Origin: Pseudomonas fontis
GTDB taxonomy: Bacteria; Pseudomonadota; Gammaproteobacteria; Pseudomonadales; Pseudomonadaceae
Reading direction: 5' to 3'
NCBI RefSeq assembly: GCF_028656955.1
Contig: NZ_JAMDGY010000061.1
Span: 1 to 64,000 of the forward strand
DNA length: 64,000 bases
Shown: positions 16,504-26,126 of the stretch, one piece after another
Layout of the letters: every line of letters begins with the position of its first letter
How positions within the stretch are numbered: the stretch's first letter is position 1
Made by a program: the position numbers and the translations under genes
Notes under the pieces: generated by a model
Seen by the model: the letters and a program-made list of their open reading frames with translations, nothing else
The model's database searches: none
What the model was told of the DNA's origin: nothing

Positions 16504-18401
16504 GCAGCAGCGCGCGTATCGAGCTGCTCAGCCCGCGGCTCGCCAACCAGATTGCCGCCGGTGAGGTGGTCGAGCGCCCGGCTTCGGTGATCAAGGAGCT
16601 GTTGGAAAACAGCCTTGATTCCGGTGCCCGGCGCATCGATGTCGAGGTCGAGCAGGGCGGCGTCAAGCTGCTGCGGGTGCGCGACGACGGCGGCGGTATC
16701 GCTGCCGACGACCTGCCGCTGGCCCTGGCGCGCCACGCCACCAGCAAGATCCGCAACCTGGAAGACCTCGAGCAGGTGATGAGCCTGGGGTTTCGTGGTG
16801 AAGCCCTGGCCTCGATCAGCTCGGTGGCCCGCCTGACCCTGACCTCGCGTACCCGTGAGGCCAGCGAAGCCTGGCAGGTGGAAACCGAAGGTCGCGACAT
16901 GGCCCCGCGCGTGCAGCCTGCGGCGCACCCGGTGGGTACTTCGGTGGAAGTGCGCGACCTGTTCTTCAATACCCCGGCCCGGCGCAAGTTTCTCAAGACC
17001 GAGAAAACCGAGTTCGACCACCTTCAGGAAGTGATCCGGCGCCTGGCGCTGGCGCGCTTTGACGTGGCCTTCCACCTGCGCCACAACGGCAAGAGCATCC
17101 TCAGCCTGCATGAAGCCCACGACGAGATCGCCCGCGCCCGCCGGGTGGCTTCGATCTGCGGCGCGGGTTTCCTGGAGCAGGCGCTGCCGATCGAGATCGA
17201 CCGCAACGGCCTGCGCCTGTGGGGCTGGGTAGGTTTGCCGACCTTCTCGCGCAGCCAGGCCGATCTGCAGTATTTCTTCGTCAACGGCCGCGCGGTGCGC
17301 GACAAGCTGGTCGCCCACGCGGTGCGCCAGGCCTATCGCGACGTGCTGTTCAACGGCCGGCACCCGACCTTCGTGTTGTTCCTTGAAGTCGACCCGACCG
17401 GCGTTGACGTCAACGTGCACCCGACCAAGCACGAAGTGCGTTTCCGTGACGGGCGCATGGTGCACGATTTCCTGTATGGCACCCTGCACCGTGCGCTGGC
17501 TGATGTACGCCCGGAAGATCACCTGGCCGCGCCAGCCCCGGGGCAGGACATGGTCAAGCCAAGCGGCCTGGAGGCCGGCGAGTTTGGCCCGCAGGGCGAG
17601 ATGCGCCTGGCCGCCAACCTGCTGGAACAGCCGCAGGCCCAGCCCGCCGCGTACCCGCCTGCTTCGGGCGGTGGTTCGGGTGGCAGCTATCAATACCAGT
17701 ACACCCCACGGCCAACGTCGAGCGTGCCGACGGCCGAGGCCCAGGGGGTGTACCGGGAGTTTTTCGCGCCGCTTGCAGAGTCTGCGGCCACTGCGCTGCC
17801 GCAAGGCCAGGGTGATATTCCGCCACTGGGCTATGCGCTGGCGCAGCTCAAGGGCATCTATATCCTCGCGGAAAACGCCCAGGGCCTGGTGCTGGTGGAC
17901 ATGCATGCCGCCCATGAGCGGATCATGTACGAGCGCTTGAAGGTGGCGATGGCCAGCGAAGGCCTCAGCGGCCAGCCGCTGCTGGTGCCAGAATCCCTGG
18001 CCTTGAGCCAGCGCGAAGCCGACTGCGCCGAAGAGCATGCCGAATGGTTCCAGCGCCTGGGCTTCGAGCTGCAGCGCCTGGGCCCGGAAAGCCTGGCGAT
18101 CCGGCAGATCCCGGCGCTGCTCAAGCAGGCCGAAGCCAATCGCCTGGTGCAGGACGTGCTGGCCGACCTGATGGAATACGGCACCAGTGACCGGATCCAG
18201 GCGCACCTTAACGAACTGTTGGGCACCATGGCCTGCCACGGCGCCATCCGCGCCAACCGGCGCCTGGCAATCCCGGAAATGAACGGCCTGCTGCGCGACA
18301 TGGAAAACACCGAGCGCAGCGGTCAATGCAACCATGGCCGACCGACCTGGACCCAAATGGGTCTGGACGATCTGGACAAACTGTTCTTGCGCGGTCGCTG
18401 A
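16500..18401 (+). CDS. mutL: DNA mismatch repair protein MutL
   Basis: Couples MutS recognition to strand removal in mismatch repair. The 633-residue protein has an N-terminal GHKL ATPase with NQIAAGEVVERP, ENSLDSGA and GFRGEALASI, then a variable linker (about 345-430) and a dimerisation domain. The C-terminal part contains DMHAAHERIMYE, matching the DQHAx2Ex4E metal-binding motif of endonuclease-type MutL; such proteins nick the strand themselves in organisms lacking MutH, as pseudomonads do. It overlaps amiB by four bases and miaA follows after one base. Confidence 0.97.
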   Translation: MSSSARIELLSPRLANQIAAGEVVERPASVIKELLENSLDSGARRIDVEVEQGGVKLLRVRDDGGGIAADDLPLALARHATSKIRNLEDLEQVMSLGFRGEALASISSVARLTLTSRTREASEAWQVETEGRDMAPRVQPAAHPVGTSVEVRDLFFNTPARRKFLKTEKTEFDHLQEVIRRLALARFDVAFHLRHNGKSILSLHEAHDEIARARRVASICGAGFLEQALPIEIDRNGLRLWGWVGLPTFSRSQADLQYFFVNGRAVRDKLVAHAVRQAYRDVLFNGRHPTFVLFLEVDPTGVDVNVHPTKHEVRFRDGRMVHDFLYGTLHRALADVRPEDHLAAPAPGQDMVKPSGLEAGEFGPQGEMRLAANLLEQPQAQPAAYPPASGGGSGGSYQYQYTPRPTSSVPTAEAQGVYREFFAPLAESAATALPQGQGDIPPLGYALAQLKGIYILAENAQGLVLVDMHAAHERIMYERLKVAMASEGLSGQPLLVPESLALSQREADCAEEHAEWFQRLGFELQRLGPESLAIRQIPALLKQAEANRLVQDVLADLMEYGTSDRIQAHLNELLGTMACHGAIRANRRLAIPEMNGLLRDMENTERSGQCNHGRPTWTQMGLDDLDKLFLRGR

Positions 18402-18402
18402 T

Positions 18403-19377
18403 ATGGCAGGTTCGAAACCTCCAGCAATATTCCTGATGGGCCCGACTGCTGCGGGCAAGACCGACCTGGCCATCGAGTTGACCAAGGTCTTGCCGTGCGA
18501 GCTGATCAGCGTCGACTCGGCACTGGTCTATCGCGGCATGGACATTGGCACCGCCAAGCCCGCCAAAGAAGTGCTGGCTGCGCATCCGCACCGCCTGATC
18601 GACATTCTCGACCCTGCCGAAAGCTATTCCGCTGCCGATTTTCGGCGCGATGCGCTGGAGGCGATGGCCGATATCACCGCCCGCGGCAAAATACCGCTGC
18701 TGGTCGGTGGCACCATGCTCTATTACAAGGCCTTGCTCGAAGGCCTGGCCGATATGCCGCCTGCCGACCCGCAGGTGCGCGCCGAGCTTGAGGCCGAGGC
18801 GCAGCGCCTTGGCTGGCAGGCGCTGCACGACCAACTGGCGGCAGTCGACCCGGTTTCCGCAGCGCGCATCCATCCCAACGACCCGCAGCGGCTGGTTCGC
18901 GCGCTGGAGGTGTACCGGGTCAGTGGCATGACGATGACATCACATCGTGAGCGTCAATCGGCCCAAAGTAGCGATGCAGGCGCGTCCGGCGCCGGACAAT
19001 TGCCCTATACTGTCGCCAGCCTGGCAATCGCACCGCAGGATCGAAACATCCTGCATGAACGTATTGCGCTACGATTTGGGCAAATGCTGGAACAGGGCTT
19101 CGTTGACGAGGTCCGATCGCTGCGGGCCAGAAGTGACTTGCATGCGGGGCTACCGTCTATACGGGCAGTCGGGTATCGCCAGGTTTGGGATCACCTTGAT
19201 GGCAAGCTGAATTCAGTGGAAATGCAGGAGCGCGGCATCATTGCCACTCGCCAATTGGCGAAACGGCAATTTACCTGGTTGCGCAGTTGGGCTGACCTGC
19301 ACTGGTTGGACAGCCTGGATTGCGACAATCTGCCGCGCACCTTGAAATACCTTGGAACGGTCTCCATATTGGGCTGA
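18403..19377 (+). CDS. miaA: tRNA dimethylallyltransferase MiaA
   Basis: Adds the isopentenyl group to A37 of tRNAs reading UNN codons. The 324-residue protein has the P-loop GPTAAGKTDL, the DSALVYRGMDIGTAKP substrate motif and a GGTMLYYKAL segment. The ATG at 18403, right after the mutL stop, is chosen because it places the P-loop at the usual distance from the N-terminus. The miaA-hfq-hflXKC order is the classic gammaproteobacterial superoperon. Confidence 0.96.
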   Translation: MAGSKPPAIFLMGPTAAGKTDLAIELTKVLPCELISVDSALVYRGMDIGTAKPAKEVLAAHPHRLIDILDPAESYSAADFRRDALEAMADITARGKIPLLVGGTMLYYKALLEGLADMPPADPQVRAELEAEAQRLGWQALHDQLAAVDPVSAARIHPNDPQRLVRALEVYRVSGMTMTSHRERQSAQSSDAGASGAGQLPYTVASLAIAPQDRNILHERIALRFGQMLEQGFVDEVRSLRARSDLHAGLPSIRAVGYRQVWDHLDGKLNSVEMQERGIIATRQLAKRQFTWLRSWADLHWLDSLDCDNLPRTLKYLGTVSILG

Positions 19378-19471
19378 GTCCTTGCAATTGCCGTCTATCC
19401 TTGGGGGTGGGGCGGTTTTAGCCATCAGTTTTTTAGTTTTTTTACTATTGATCCTTACAGGAGTGCGGCAT

Positions 19472-19732
19472 ATGTCAAAAGGGCATTCGCTACAAGACCC
19501 TTACTTGAATACTTTGAGAAAAGAAAAAGTTGGGGTTTCGATCTATCTCGTTAACGGCATCAAGCTGCAAGGCACGATCGAATCCTTCGACCAGTTCGTG
19601 ATCCTGCTGAAGAACACCGTGAGCCAGATGGTTTACAAACACGCTATCTCGACAGTTGTTCCAGTGCGCCCGATCCGTCTGCCAAGCGCAGCCGATGGTG
19701 AGCATGGCGACGCTGAGCCAGGTAACGCCTGA
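19472..19732 (+). CDS. hfq: RNA chaperone Hfq
   Basis: Hexameric Sm-like RNA chaperone that pairs small RNAs with mRNAs and, in Pseudomonas, represses translation with Crc. The 86-residue protein has Sm1 (VSIYLVNGIKLQGTIESFD) and the Sm2 motif YKHAISTVVP, and a short C-terminal tail. An ACAGGAG ribosome site (19457-19463) lies nine bases before the ATG. It sits 94 bases after miaA, with a T-rich stretch between. Confidence 0.98.
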   Translation: MSKGHSLQDPYLNTLRKEKVGVSIYLVNGIKLQGTIESFDQFVILLKNTVSQMVYKHAISTVVPVRPIRLPSAADGEHGDAEPGNA

Positions 19733-19744
19733 TAGGAGTCTGCT

Positions 19745-21046
19745 TTGTTCTTTGAGCGCCACGGTGGTGGTGAACGAGCGGTCCTCGTTCACTTGGAAGG
19801 TCAGAGCCCTGAGGCGCGCGAAGACCCGCAGGAGTTCCGGGAGCTGGCATTGTCGGCCGGTGCCGATATTGTCGCGTTCGCCAATGTGGCGCGACACCAG
19901 CCCACAGCAAAATTCCTGATTGGCAGCGGCAAGGTCGAAGAATTTCGTGACCTGGTCAAAGCCGAACAGGCCGACATCGTGATTTTCAATCACACCCTCA
20001 CGCCGAGCCAGGAACGTAACCTCGAACGCATTTTCGAGTGTCGCGTGCTGGACCGTACCGGCCTGATTCTCGACATCTTCGCCCAGCGCGCACGTACGCA
20101 CGAAGGCAAGTTGCAGGTCGAGCTGGCGCAGCTCGAACACATGAGCACGCGGCTGGTTCGCGGCTGGACTCACCTTGAGCGGCAAAAAGGCGGTATCGGC
20201 CTGCGCGGCCCGGGTGAAACCCAGCTGGAAACCGACCGACGCTTGTTGCGGGTTCGCCTGCGGCAGATCAAGGCGCGTCTGGAGAAGGTTCGCAGCCAGC
20301 GTGAACAGGCACGGCGCGGGCGCAAGCGCGCGGATATCCCTTCAGTGTCCCTGGTGGGTTATACCAACGCCGGCAAATCGACCCTGTTCAACGCCCTGAC
20401 CCAGTCCGAGGTGTATGCCGCCGACCAGCTCTTCGCCACCCTCGACCCGACCTTGCGCCGGCTCGAGCTGGATGACGTCGGGCCGATCGTGCTGGCCGAC
20501 ACCGTGGGTTTCATCCGTCATCTGCCGCACAAGCTGGTCGAGGCATTTCGGGCTACGCTCGAAGAGTCGAGCAACTCCGACCTGTTGCTGCATGTGATCG
20601 ACGCCCATGAGCCTGATCGCCTGGAACAGATCGAGCAGGTGATGGCGGTGCTCGGCGAGATTGGCGCCGAAGGCTTGCCGATCCTTGAGGTGTATAACAA
20701 ACTCGACCTGCTTGAAGGTGTCGAGCCGCAGATCCAGCGCGATGCCGATGGCAAGCCGCAACGGGTCTGGGTGTCGGCTCGCGACGGTCGCGGCCTGGAG
20801 CTGGTAGGCCAGGCCATTTCCGAGTTGCTGGGGGATGACCTGTTCATCGGTACCCTGCGCCTGGAACAGCGCTTTGCCCGTTTGCGTGCGCAGTTCTTTG
20901 CGCTCGGTGCGGTGCAAAGCGAAGAGCATGACGAAGAAGGCAGCAGTTTGCTGGCGGTGCGGGTGTCCCGGGTCGAGTTCAATCGCCTGGTCAGCCGTGC
21001 AGGCATCGAGCCTGATGTGTTCATCGAGCAACACACTTTGCAATAA
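19745..21046 (+). CDS. hflX: ribosome-associated GTPase HflX
   Basis: GTPase that splits stalled ribosomes. The 433-residue protein has an N-terminal HflX-specific domain with KFLIGSGKVEE and GPGETQLETDRR, and then a GTPase domain with G1 GYTNAGKST, G3 DTVGFIRHLPH and NKLD. The start is a TTG preceded by GGAG at 19735-19738; no better in-frame ATG exists near the conserved beginning. It follows hfq by 12 bases. Confidence 0.95.
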   Translation: MFFERHGGGERAVLVHLEGQSPEAREDPQEFRELALSAGADIVAFANVARHQPTAKFLIGSGKVEEFRDLVKAEQADIVIFNHTLTPSQERNLERIFECRVLDRTGLILDIFAQRARTHEGKLQVELAQLEHMSTRLVRGWTHLERQKGGIGLRGPGETQLETDRRLLRVRLRQIKARLEKVRSQREQARRGRKRADIPSVSLVGYTNAGKSTLFNALTQSEVYAADQLFATLDPTLRRLELDDVGPIVLADTVGFIRHLPHKLVEAFRATLEESSNSDLLLHVIDAHEPDRLEQIEQVMAVLGEIGAEGLPILEVYNKLDLLEGVEPQIQRDADGKPQRVWVSARDGRGLELVGQAISELLGDDLFIGTLRLEQRFARLRAQFFALGAVQSEEHDEEGSSLLAVRVSRVEFNRLVSRAGIEPDVFIEQHTLQ

Positions 21047-21142
21047 AAGCCCGGGCAAGCGGCCGGGCAGCCGTGACAGGCATTCTGTAGCATTGGACGG
21101 CGCGCCGTGGGCGCGTCTTTGCTTTATCAGATGGAGAGCGCT

Positions 21143-22309
21143 ATGGCTTGGAATGAGCCGGGTGGCAACTCGAACAATCAGGATCCTTGGGGTGGTCGCC
21201 GCGGCGGTGGCGACAAGAAAGGGCCACCGGATCTCGACGAGGCCTTCCGCAAGCTGCAGGATAGCCTGAACGGCATGTTCGGCAGTGGCAAAAAACGTGG
21301 TGGCGACAGCGGTGGCGGCAAGGGCGCTGGCTTCGGCCTGCTCGGTGTCGGCCTGGCCGTATTGGCAGCCATCTGGCTGTACAGCGCCGTGTACGTTGTC
21401 GATGAACAGGAGCAGGCAGTTGTCCTGCGCTTCGGTAAATACTACGAAACCGTAGGCCCGGGCCTGAACATCTACTTCCCGCCCATTGATCGCAAGTACA
21501 TGGAAAACGTGACGCGTGAGCGTGCGTATACCAAGCAGGGGCAGATGCTGACCGAAGACGAGAACATCGTCGAGGTGCCGCTGACCGTGCAATACAAGAT
21601 CAGCAACCTGCAGGACTTCGTCCTGAACGTCGACCAGCCTGAAGTCAGCCTGCAACACGCGACCGACAGTGCGCTGCGCCACGTGGTGGGTTCCACCGCG
21701 ATGGACAAGGTGCTGACCGAAGGCCGTGAGCAGATGGCTGTCGAGATCAAGGAGCGTCTGCAACGCTTCCTCGACACCTACCGTACCGGTATCACCGTTA
21801 CCCAGGTGAACGTACAGAGCGCGGCAGCCCCGCGTGAAGTGCAGGAAGCCTTCGATGACGTGATCCGTGCCCGTGAAGACGAGCAGCGTGCGCGTAACCA
21901 GGCCGAGTCCTACGCCAATGGCGTGGTGCCGGAAGCCCGTGGTCAGGCGCAGCGCATCATCGAGGATGCCAATGGCTACCGCGATGAAGTGATCTCCCGT
22001 GCCAAGGGTGAGGCCGACCGCTTCACCAAGCTGGTAGCCGAGTACCGCAAGGCGCCTGAAGTTACCCGTCAGCGTCTGTACCTGGACACCATGCAGGAAG
22101 TCTACAGCAACACCAGCAAGGTCCTGGTTTCCGGTAAGGACGGCCAGAGCAACCTGCTCTACCTGCCGCTGGACAAGATGATCGACAGCAGCCGTTCGGG
22201 CGCAGCCCCGGTCAGCAGCGTGCCGCCATCGGCCAACGATGCGGCCAATCGCGCAGCAGCGGACCAGCAACAGCAGAGCCGCGAACTGCGTACTAGGGAG
22301 AGCCGCTGA
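21143..22309 (+). CDS. hflK: FtsH modulator HflK
   Basis: Inner-membrane SPFH/band-7 protein that forms the HflKC cage around FtsH protease. A Gly-rich cytoplasmic N-terminus (NEPGGNSNNQDPWGG) leads to one membrane helix (about 70-90) and then the band-7 domain in the periplasm. The C-terminus is Gln/Ala-rich. The ATG at 21143 has GGAG ten bases upstream. The stop overlaps the hflC start by one base. Confidence 0.96.
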   Translation: MAWNEPGGNSNNQDPWGGRRGGGDKKGPPDLDEAFRKLQDSLNGMFGSGKKRGGDSGGGKGAGFGLLGVGLAVLAAIWLYSAVYVVDEQEQAVVLRFGKYYETVGPGLNIYFPPIDRKYMENVTRERAYTKQGQMLTEDENIVEVPLTVQYKISNLQDFVLNVDQPEVSLQHATDSALRHVVGSTAMDKVLTEGREQMAVEIKERLQRFLDTYRTGITVTQVNVQSAAAPREVQEAFDDVIRAREDEQRARNQAESYANGVVPEARGQAQRIIEDANGYRDEVISRAKGEADRFTKLVAEYRKAPEVTRQRLYLDTMQEVYSNTSKVLVSGKDGQSNLLYLPLDKMIDSSRSGAAPVSSVPPSANDAANRAAADQQQQSRELRTRESR

Positions 22310-23178
22310 TGAGCAATAAATCGCTGATCGCCCTGATCGTTGGCGTGGTGCTGGCGATCGTGGCATGGAACAGCTTCTACATTGTGTCCCAGACCGAACG
22401 CGCAGTACTGCTGCAATTCGGTCGCGTGGTCCAGGCCGATGTCCAGCCTGGCCTGCACGTGAAAGTGCCGTACGTTAACCAGGTGCGCAAGTTCGACGCC
22501 CGGCTGATGACCCTTGACGCTCCGACCCAGCGGTTCCTGACCCTGGAGAAGAAGGCGGTGATGGTTGATGCCTACGCCAAATGGCGGGTGAAGGACGCCG
22601 AGCGCTTCTATACCGCTACCTCGGGTATGAAGCAGATTGCCGACGAGCGTCTGTCGCGTCGTCTGGAAAGCGGCCTGCGTGACCAGTTTGGTAAGCGCAC
22701 CCTGCACGAAGTGGTCTCCGGTGAGCGTGACGCGTTGATGGCTGACATCACCGCCTCGCTGAACCGCATGGCCAGCAAGGAACTGGGTATTGAAGTGGTC
22801 GACGTTCGCGTCAAGGCCATCGACCTGCCCAAGGAAGTAAACCGCAGCGTGTTCGAGCGTATGAGCACCGAGCGTGAGCGTGAAGCCCGCGAACACCGCG
22901 CCAAGGGTAACGAATTGGCCGAAGGTATTCGTGCCGATGCCGACCGTCAGCGCCGTGTACTGCTGGCTGAAGCCTATCGTGAGTCTGAAGAGACCCGCGG
23001 TGACGGCGACGCCCAGGCCGCTTCGATCTACGCCAAGGCTTACGGCCAGGATCAGGAGTTCTACGCGTTCACGCGTAGCCTGAAAGCCTACCGTGAGAGC
23101 TTTGCCGAGAAGTCTGATGTACTCGTGCTCGACCCGAGCAGCGAGTTCTTCAAGTTCATGGGCAAGGTCAAACCGTAA
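22309..23178 (+). CDS. hflC: FtsH modulator HflC
   Basis: Partner of HflK. The 289-residue protein has an N-terminal membrane helix (about 5-22), then a band-7 domain with the QTERAVLLQFGRVV entry strand, and a coiled-coil region rich in Glu, Arg and Ala (about 185-240). It is translationally coupled to hflK and followed by a terminator. Confidence 0.96.
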   Translation: MSNKSLIALIVGVVLAIVAWNSFYIVSQTERAVLLQFGRVVQADVQPGLHVKVPYVNQVRKFDARLMTLDAPTQRFLTLEKKAVMVDAYAKWRVKDAERFYTATSGMKQIADERLSRRLESGLRDQFGKRTLHEVVSGERDALMADITASLNRMASKELGIEVVDVRVKAIDLPKEVNRSVFERMSTEREREAREHRAKGNELAEGIRADADRQRRVLLAEAYRESEETRGDGDAQAASIYAKAYGQDQEFYAFTRSLKAYRESFAEKSDVLVLDPSSEFFKFMGKVKP

Positions 23179-23250
23179 GCTGAGCACCCCGCCGGGCGGC
23201 TAAAACGTCTGGTGGGGTGATCCCGCGTGAAAACGGGTGTATGATGCGGC

Positions 23251-23274
23251 AGCCGGGAAATTCCCGGCTTTTTT
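23251..23274 (+). terminator. terminator after hflC
   Basis: AGCCGGGAA pairs with TTCCCGGCT, followed by six T. A textbook rho-independent terminator closing the mutL-to-hflC run. Confidence 0.9.
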
Positions 23275-23453
23275 GCGTCTGCAAGATCGATTGGCTGCAG
23301 CGCGGCCCACGAAGGCAGTGCAAATCAGGTTATTCGAGGGTGTAGGTACGGCGGTAGCGCTGGAATCGGTGCTGCGCGCCATAGTTTGCCGACACCTGCT
23401 TTACTCAAGGCTCGCCTGTGGACAGGCCGCCCGGACCAAGGGGAAATGGCGTA

Positions 23454-24641
23454 ATGGCAACGGTAGACCGCTGGCTGCTGCCAGATGGCATCGAAGAAGT
23501 ACTGCCACCTGAGGCGGCGCGTATCGAAATCGCGCGTCGTCAGGTGTTGGATCTGTTCCAGAGCTGGGGCTACGAGTTCGTCGTAACCCCGCATATCGAG
23601 TACCTGGAATCGCTGCTCACCGGTGCCGGCCAGGACCTGGACCTGCGTACCTTCAAGGTCGTCGACCCGCAATCGGGCCGGCAGATGGGCTTCCGGGCCG
23701 ACATCACGCCACAGGTGGCGCGCATCGATGCGCACACCCTGCGCCGTGAAGGCCCGAGCCGCCTGTGCTACGCCGGTAGCGTGCTGCACGCCCAACCGCG
23801 TGCGCTGTCGACCTCGCGCAGCCCGATCCAGCTCGGTGCCGAGCTGTATGGCGATGCGAGCCCGGTCAGTGACGTCGAGGTGATCAGCCTGATGCTGGCC
23901 ATGCTGCAACTGGCCGACGTGCCGGATGTGCACATGGACCTCGGGCATGTCGGGATCTACCGTGGCCTGGCCCGTGCCGCGAGCCTGCCGGCTGCGGTCG
24001 AGCAGCAGCTGTTCGATGCCCTGCAGCGCAAGGCCGTCGACGAAGTGATCGCCCTGACCGCCGATTTGCCGGCGGACCTGGCGAGCATGCTGCGTTCGCT
24101 GACCGAGCTGTGCGGTAGCCGCGAAGTGCTGGCCGAGGCGCGCGTGCGCCTGGGCCGTGCGCCGGCTGCGGTACTGGCTGCGCTGGATGACCTGCTGGCG
24201 ATTGCCGACCGGTTGGCCGCGCGGTACCCGGACCTGCCGTTGTATTTCGACCTGGGCGAGCTGCGTGGCTACCACTACCACACCGGTGTGGTGTTTGCCG
24301 CGTTCGTCCCGGGTGTTGGTCAGTCGATCGCCCAGGGCGGTCGTTACGACGACATCGGAGCAGACTTTGGCCGGGCACGTCCCGCCACGGGCTTCTCCAC
24401 GGATTTGAAGACCCTGGTCACACTGGGGCGAGCCGAGGTCGTGTTGCCGTCTGGCGGGATCTGGATGCCCGACAGCAGCGATACGGCACTCTGGCAGTTG
24501 GTCTGCCAATTGCGCAGTGAGGGTCAGCGGGTGGTCCAGGCCTTGCCTGGGCAGCCGGCTAAAGCCGCCATCGAGGCGGACTGCGATCGGCAATTGATTC
24601 AGCAAAACGGGTCTTGGCAGGTTCTGCCGCTGACCATTTGA
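23454..24641 (+). CDS. hisZ: ATP phosphoribosyltransferase regulatory subunit HisZ
   Basis: A histidyl-tRNA-synthetase-like protein that lacks aminoacylation and instead activates the short form of HisG in histidine synthesis. The 395-residue sequence has the class II core with TPHIEYLESLL, FRADITPQVARIDAH and GGRYDDIG, but no anticodon-binding domain. The ATG at 23454 has AAGGGGA nine bases upstream. hisG is not adjacent, as is usual in pseudomonads. purA follows. Confidence 0.94.
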   Translation: MATVDRWLLPDGIEEVLPPEAARIEIARRQVLDLFQSWGYEFVVTPHIEYLESLLTGAGQDLDLRTFKVVDPQSGRQMGFRADITPQVARIDAHTLRREGPSRLCYAGSVLHAQPRALSTSRSPIQLGAELYGDASPVSDVEVISLMLAMLQLADVPDVHMDLGHVGIYRGLARAASLPAAVEQQLFDALQRKAVDEVIALTADLPADLASMLRSLTELCGSREVLAEARVRLGRAPAAVLAALDDLLAIADRLAARYPDLPLYFDLGELRGYHYHTGVVFAAFVPGVGQSIAQGGRYDDIGADFGRARPATGFSTDLKTLVTLGRAEVVLPSGGIWMPDSSDTALWQLVCQLRSEGQRVVQALPGQPAKAAIEADCDRQLIQQNGSWQVLPLTI

Positions 24642-24695
24642 GATTTCCCGCCGGCACGAGCCGGCGCCAAGTTTGCGCGAATGAGGACAAGTGTT

Positions 24696-25988
24696 ATGGG
24701 TAAGAATGTCGTAGTCCTGGGCACCCAATGGGGTGATGAGGGCAAAGGCAAGATCGTTGATCTGCTGACCGAACATGCTGCCGCCGTAGTGCGCTACCAA
24801 GGTGGCCACAACGCGGGTCACACCCTGGTGATCGACGGTGAGAAAACCGTACTTCACCTGATCCCGTCGGGCGTCCTGCGCGAAGGCGTGCAGTGCCTGA
24901 TCGGCAACGGTGTGGTGGTTGCTCCCGACGCCCTGCTGCGCGAGATCACCAAGCTGGAAGAGAAAGGCGTACCGGTGCGCGAGCGCCTGCGTATCAGCCC
25001 GTCCTGCCCGCTGATCCTGTCCTACCACGTGGCCCTGGACCAGGCCCGCGAGAAAGCCCGTGGCGAGCTGAAGATCGGCACCACCGGTCGCGGCATTGGC
25101 CCGGCGTACGAAGACAAAGTCGCCCGTCGTGGCCTGCGCATCGGTGACCTGTTCCACCGCGAGCGTTTCGCCGCCAAGCTGGGTGAGCTGCTGGACTACC
25201 ACAACTTCCAGCTGGTCAATTACTACAAAGAGCCGGCCATCGACTTCCAGAAGACCCTGGACGAGTGCATGGAATACGCCGAGCTGCTCAAGCCGATGAT
25301 GCTCGACGTCACCGCTGAGCTGCACAACCTGCGTCGCGCCGGCAAGGACATCATGTTCGAAGGTGCCCAGGGCTCGCTGCTGGACATCGACCACGGTACC
25401 TACCCGTACGTCACCAGCTCCAACACCACTGCTGGCGGCATCGCTACCGGTTCGGGCGTTGGTCCGATGTACCTGGACTACATCCTGGGTATCACCAAGG
25501 CCTACACCACCCGTGTAGGTTCCGGCCCGTTCCCGACCGAACTGTTCGATGACGTTGGTGCCTTCCTGGCCAAGCGTGGCCACGAGTTCGGTGCTACCAC
25601 CGGCCGTGCCCGCCGTTGCGGCTGGTTCGATGCCGTCATCCTGCGTCGCGCCATCGACGTCAACAGCATCTCGGGCCTGTGCCTGACCAAGCTGGACGTG
25701 CTGGACGGCCTGGAAACCATCCGTATCTGCGTTGGCTACAAGAACGAGAACGGCGCGGTCATCGACGCACCGACCGATGCCGACAGCTACATCGGCCTGG
25801 AGCCGGTGTACGAAGACATGCCGGGCTGGAGCGAGTCGACCCTGGGTGCCAAGACCCTGGAAGAACTGCCGGCTAACGCCCGTGCCTACATCAAGCGTGT
25901 GGAAGAGCTGGTCGGCGCGCCGATCGACATCATCTCCACTGGCCCGGACCGCAACGAGACCATCGTGCTGCGTCATCCGTTTGCCTGA
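24696..25988 (+). CDS. purA: adenylosuccinate synthetase PurA
   Basis: Makes adenylosuccinate from IMP, aspartate and GTP, the first committed step to AMP. The 430-residue protein has the GTP-binding loop QWGDEGKGK, the switch GGHNAGHT and the IMP-binding GTTGRGIGPAYEDK segment. The ATG at 24696 with GAGGAC upstream is preferred to an earlier in-frame codon. A strong terminator follows. Confidence 0.97.
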   Translation: MGKNVVVLGTQWGDEGKGKIVDLLTEHAAAVVRYQGGHNAGHTLVIDGEKTVLHLIPSGVLREGVQCLIGNGVVVAPDALLREITKLEEKGVPVRERLRISPSCPLILSYHVALDQAREKARGELKIGTTGRGIGPAYEDKVARRGLRIGDLFHRERFAAKLGELLDYHNFQLVNYYKEPAIDFQKTLDECMEYAELLKPMMLDVTAELHNLRRAGKDIMFEGAQGSLLDIDHGTYPYVTSSNTTAGGIATGSGVGPMYLDYILGITKAYTTRVGSGPFPTELFDDVGAFLAKRGHEFGATTGRARRCGWFDAVILRRAIDVNSISGLCLTKLDVLDGLETIRICVGYKNENGAVIDAPTDADSYIGLEPVYEDMPGWSESTLGAKTLEELPANARAYIKRVEELVGAPIDIISTGPDRNETIVLRHPFA

Positions 25989-26007
25989 TACACGTTCTGT
26001 GTAAACA

Positions 26008-26040
26008 CAAAGGCCCCTTTATAGGGGCCTTTGTCGTTTC
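26008..26040 (+). terminator. terminator after purA
   Basis: ACAAAGGCCCC (26008-26018) and GGGGCCTTTGT (26025-26035) form an 11-bp stem with a six-base loop, followed by CGTTT. Confidence 0.85.
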
Positions 26041-26126
26041 TGCCTGCTGTTCGGCACAACCTTTGCTGTAAGAATCGCTCCAGGGATGCCATCACTATAA
26101 TGGCCCCAGAAGTAGAGGGTTCTTTT

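Noticed and set aside
16458..18485. Long open frame antisense to mutL
   Set aside because: It is a composition effect over a conserved gene; no motif seen.
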